From contig CANQQU010000003.1 in NCBI GenBank assembly GCA_947626085.1, positions 1 through 64,000 of the forward strand: 64,000 nt of DNA, given 5' to 3'. The translations under genes and the position numbers were made by a program. The notes beneath the pieces were generated by a model. The model made no database searches. It saw nothing but the letters and a program-made list of their open reading frames with translations, and was not told where the DNA came from. Source of the stretch: an uncultured Oscillospiraceae bacterium. GTDB taxonomy: Bacteria; Bacillota; Clostridia; Oscillospirales; Oscillospiraceae. Positions 63,271-64,000 of the stretch are shown here, one piece after another (position 1 is the stretch's first letter; each line of letters begins with the position of its first letter).

Positions 63271-64000
63271 ATGGAAGTGACGCTTGATCAGGTCCTGGAG
63301 GCCCGGGAGCGCCGGGCGGCCGCCCAGCAGGCTTTGCTTACCCAAACCGGGGCGCCGGTGATCAGCTTCTGTATGAATATCCCGGGGCCGGTAAAGAACG
63401 GCCCACTGATCCGCCGGGCCTTCCGGGAGGGCCTTTCCCGGCTGGAGGACGCCCTGGCGGAGCGGAAGAAAAAAGTCCTCCGCCGGGCGCTGACAGACGC
63501 CGTCACCGGCTGCGAGGCACTCCTGGCGGTGGAGGGAGAAACTAAAGAATTAAAAGAAATATGCGTCGATTTGGAGGACGAGGACGATTTAGGCCGCCTA
63601 TTTGACCTGGATGTGGTGACAGCTGGAGAGAGCCTGAGCCGAGAGGACCTGGGCTTTCCGCCCCGGCCCTGCCTGATCTGCGGCGCGCCGGGGCGGGGCT
63701 GCGCCTCCCGCCGGGTCCATCCGGTGGCGGAGCTGCAGGCGAAGGTCAGGGTTCTTTTGACGGATTATTTTTGGGGGAAGGACCGGGAGACGATGGCCGC
63801 CCAGGCCGTCCGGGCCCTTCTGTATGAGGTCTGCGCCACCCCCAAGCCCGGCCTGGTGGACCGGGCCAACAGCGGCAGCCACCGGGATATGGACCTGTTC
63901 ACCTTCCTGGACAGCGCCGCGGCCTTGGCCCCCTATTTCCGCCAGGCGGCGGAGCTGGGAAGAAGTACCCGGGAGCGGTCCCCGGAGTGGGCCTTTGCCC
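63271..64000 (+). CDS. citXG: CitX-CitG fusion (prosthetic-group transferase/synthase), cut by window end
   Basis: This gene is absent from the ORF track because it has no stop before base 64000; I read 243 open codons from ATG 63271 (RBS AAAGGAGTGG). Residues 1-165 are CitX (holo-ACP synthase): VISFCMNIPGPVKN and RPCLICGAPGRGCASRR. From about residue 175 the CitG domain begins (LLYEVCATPKPGLVDRANSG, then SHRDMDLFTFLDSAAAL), which makes triphosphoribosyl-dephospho-CoA. Fused CitXG is known in several Firmicutes. Together they build and attach the CitD cofactor. The C-terminal half is outside the window. Confidence 0.92.
   Translation, partial: MEVTLDQVLEARERRAAAQQALLTQTGAPVISFCMNIPGPVKNGPLIRRAFREGLSRLEDALAERKKKVLRRALTDAVTGCEALLAVEGETKELKEICVDLEDEDDLGRLFDLDVVTAGESLSREDLGFPPRPCLICGAPGRGCASRRVHPVAELQAKVRVLLTDYFWGKDRETMAAQAVRALLYEVCATPKPGLVDRANSGSHRDMDLFTFLDSAAALAPYFRQAAELGRSTRERSPEWAFA

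Overview
The window looks like a chromosomal segment from a high-GC, Gram-positive member of the Clostridia, most likely the Oscillospiraceae (Flavonifractor/Lawsonibacter-like gut anaerobes). This is inferred from gene content only. Support comes from the Firmicutes-type S4 protein RqcP beside HU, a SpoVB-like flippase and a YtvI-like protein that suggest a spore-forming lineage, oxygen-independent HemZ, a TPKTG-type wall-anchored protein, fermentative citrate lyase genes, and strong AAGGAGG ribosome-binding sites. Most genes are GC-rich, so nearly all long antisense ORFs in the track are shadows.

Layout. 1-300: the tail of a 5S rRNA, tRNA-Asn(GUU) and terminators. 0.3-4.3 kb: two tandem paralogous lipoproteins divergent from an ECF sigma/anti-sigma pair. 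4.3-7.5 kb: an unknown gene, then an XRE regulator with an ABC exporter. 7.6-19.1 kb: a long minus-strand housekeeping block (rqcP, HU, a SpoVB-like flippase, a degenerate amidohydrolase, hemZ, a metallo-hydrolase, dtd, relA/spoT, recJ, a YtvI-like permease). 19.2-20.5 kb: a stand-alone ACT protein and an aspartate kinase without ACT domains. 20.7-22.3 kb: an AT-richer AAA/DUF4143 gene beside tRNA-Arg, whose 3' end is duplicated in inverted orientation. 22.5-27 kb: an inactive rhomboid-like protein, asnS, a TraX-like protein and thyA-dfrA. 27.2-33.1 kb: glutamate synthase gltB-gltD. 33.6-38.5 kb: a five-gene peptide/nickel-type ABC importer. 38.5-41 kb: an ECF sigma, membrane anti-sigma-like protein and serpin operon with start/stop overlaps. 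41-45.5 kb: cobalamin lower-loop assembly (cbiB divergent from cobT-cobU-cobS-cobU-like-cobC). 45.6-47.8 kb: a membrane protein, a small XRE regulator and an anchored protein behind a promoter with two 19-bp operator-like repeats. 47.9-54 kb: a wall-anchored transglutaminase-like protein, a DUF2079 protein and an acyltransferase. 54-54.3 kb: a gene-free element bounded by T-arm-like inverted repeats. 54.3-57.5 kb: sensor kinase, response regulator and LysR regulator. 57.7-64 kb: citD-citE-citF, a citrate transporter, citC and a citX-citG fusion cut by the window end.

How parts fit together. The citrate cluster encodes uptake, cleavage to acetate and oxaloacetate, and the acetylation and prosthetic-group machinery for the lyase. 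Its LysR gene is divergent, with a mapped promoter pair and an inverted repeat between them. The cobalamin genes cover CbiB, CobU, CobT, CobS and CobC but no corrin-ring synthesis, so this locus fits cobinamide salvage. Its divergent promoters share a 14-bp palindrome and no B12 riboswitch is visible. I see no CRISPR array, no insertion sequence with a transposase, and no phage genes. The most unusual items are the serpin operon, the T-arm-like inverted-repeat elements, the amidohydrolase missing metal ligands, the second CobU-like protein with a broken P-loop, and the separation of kinase and ACT domains.
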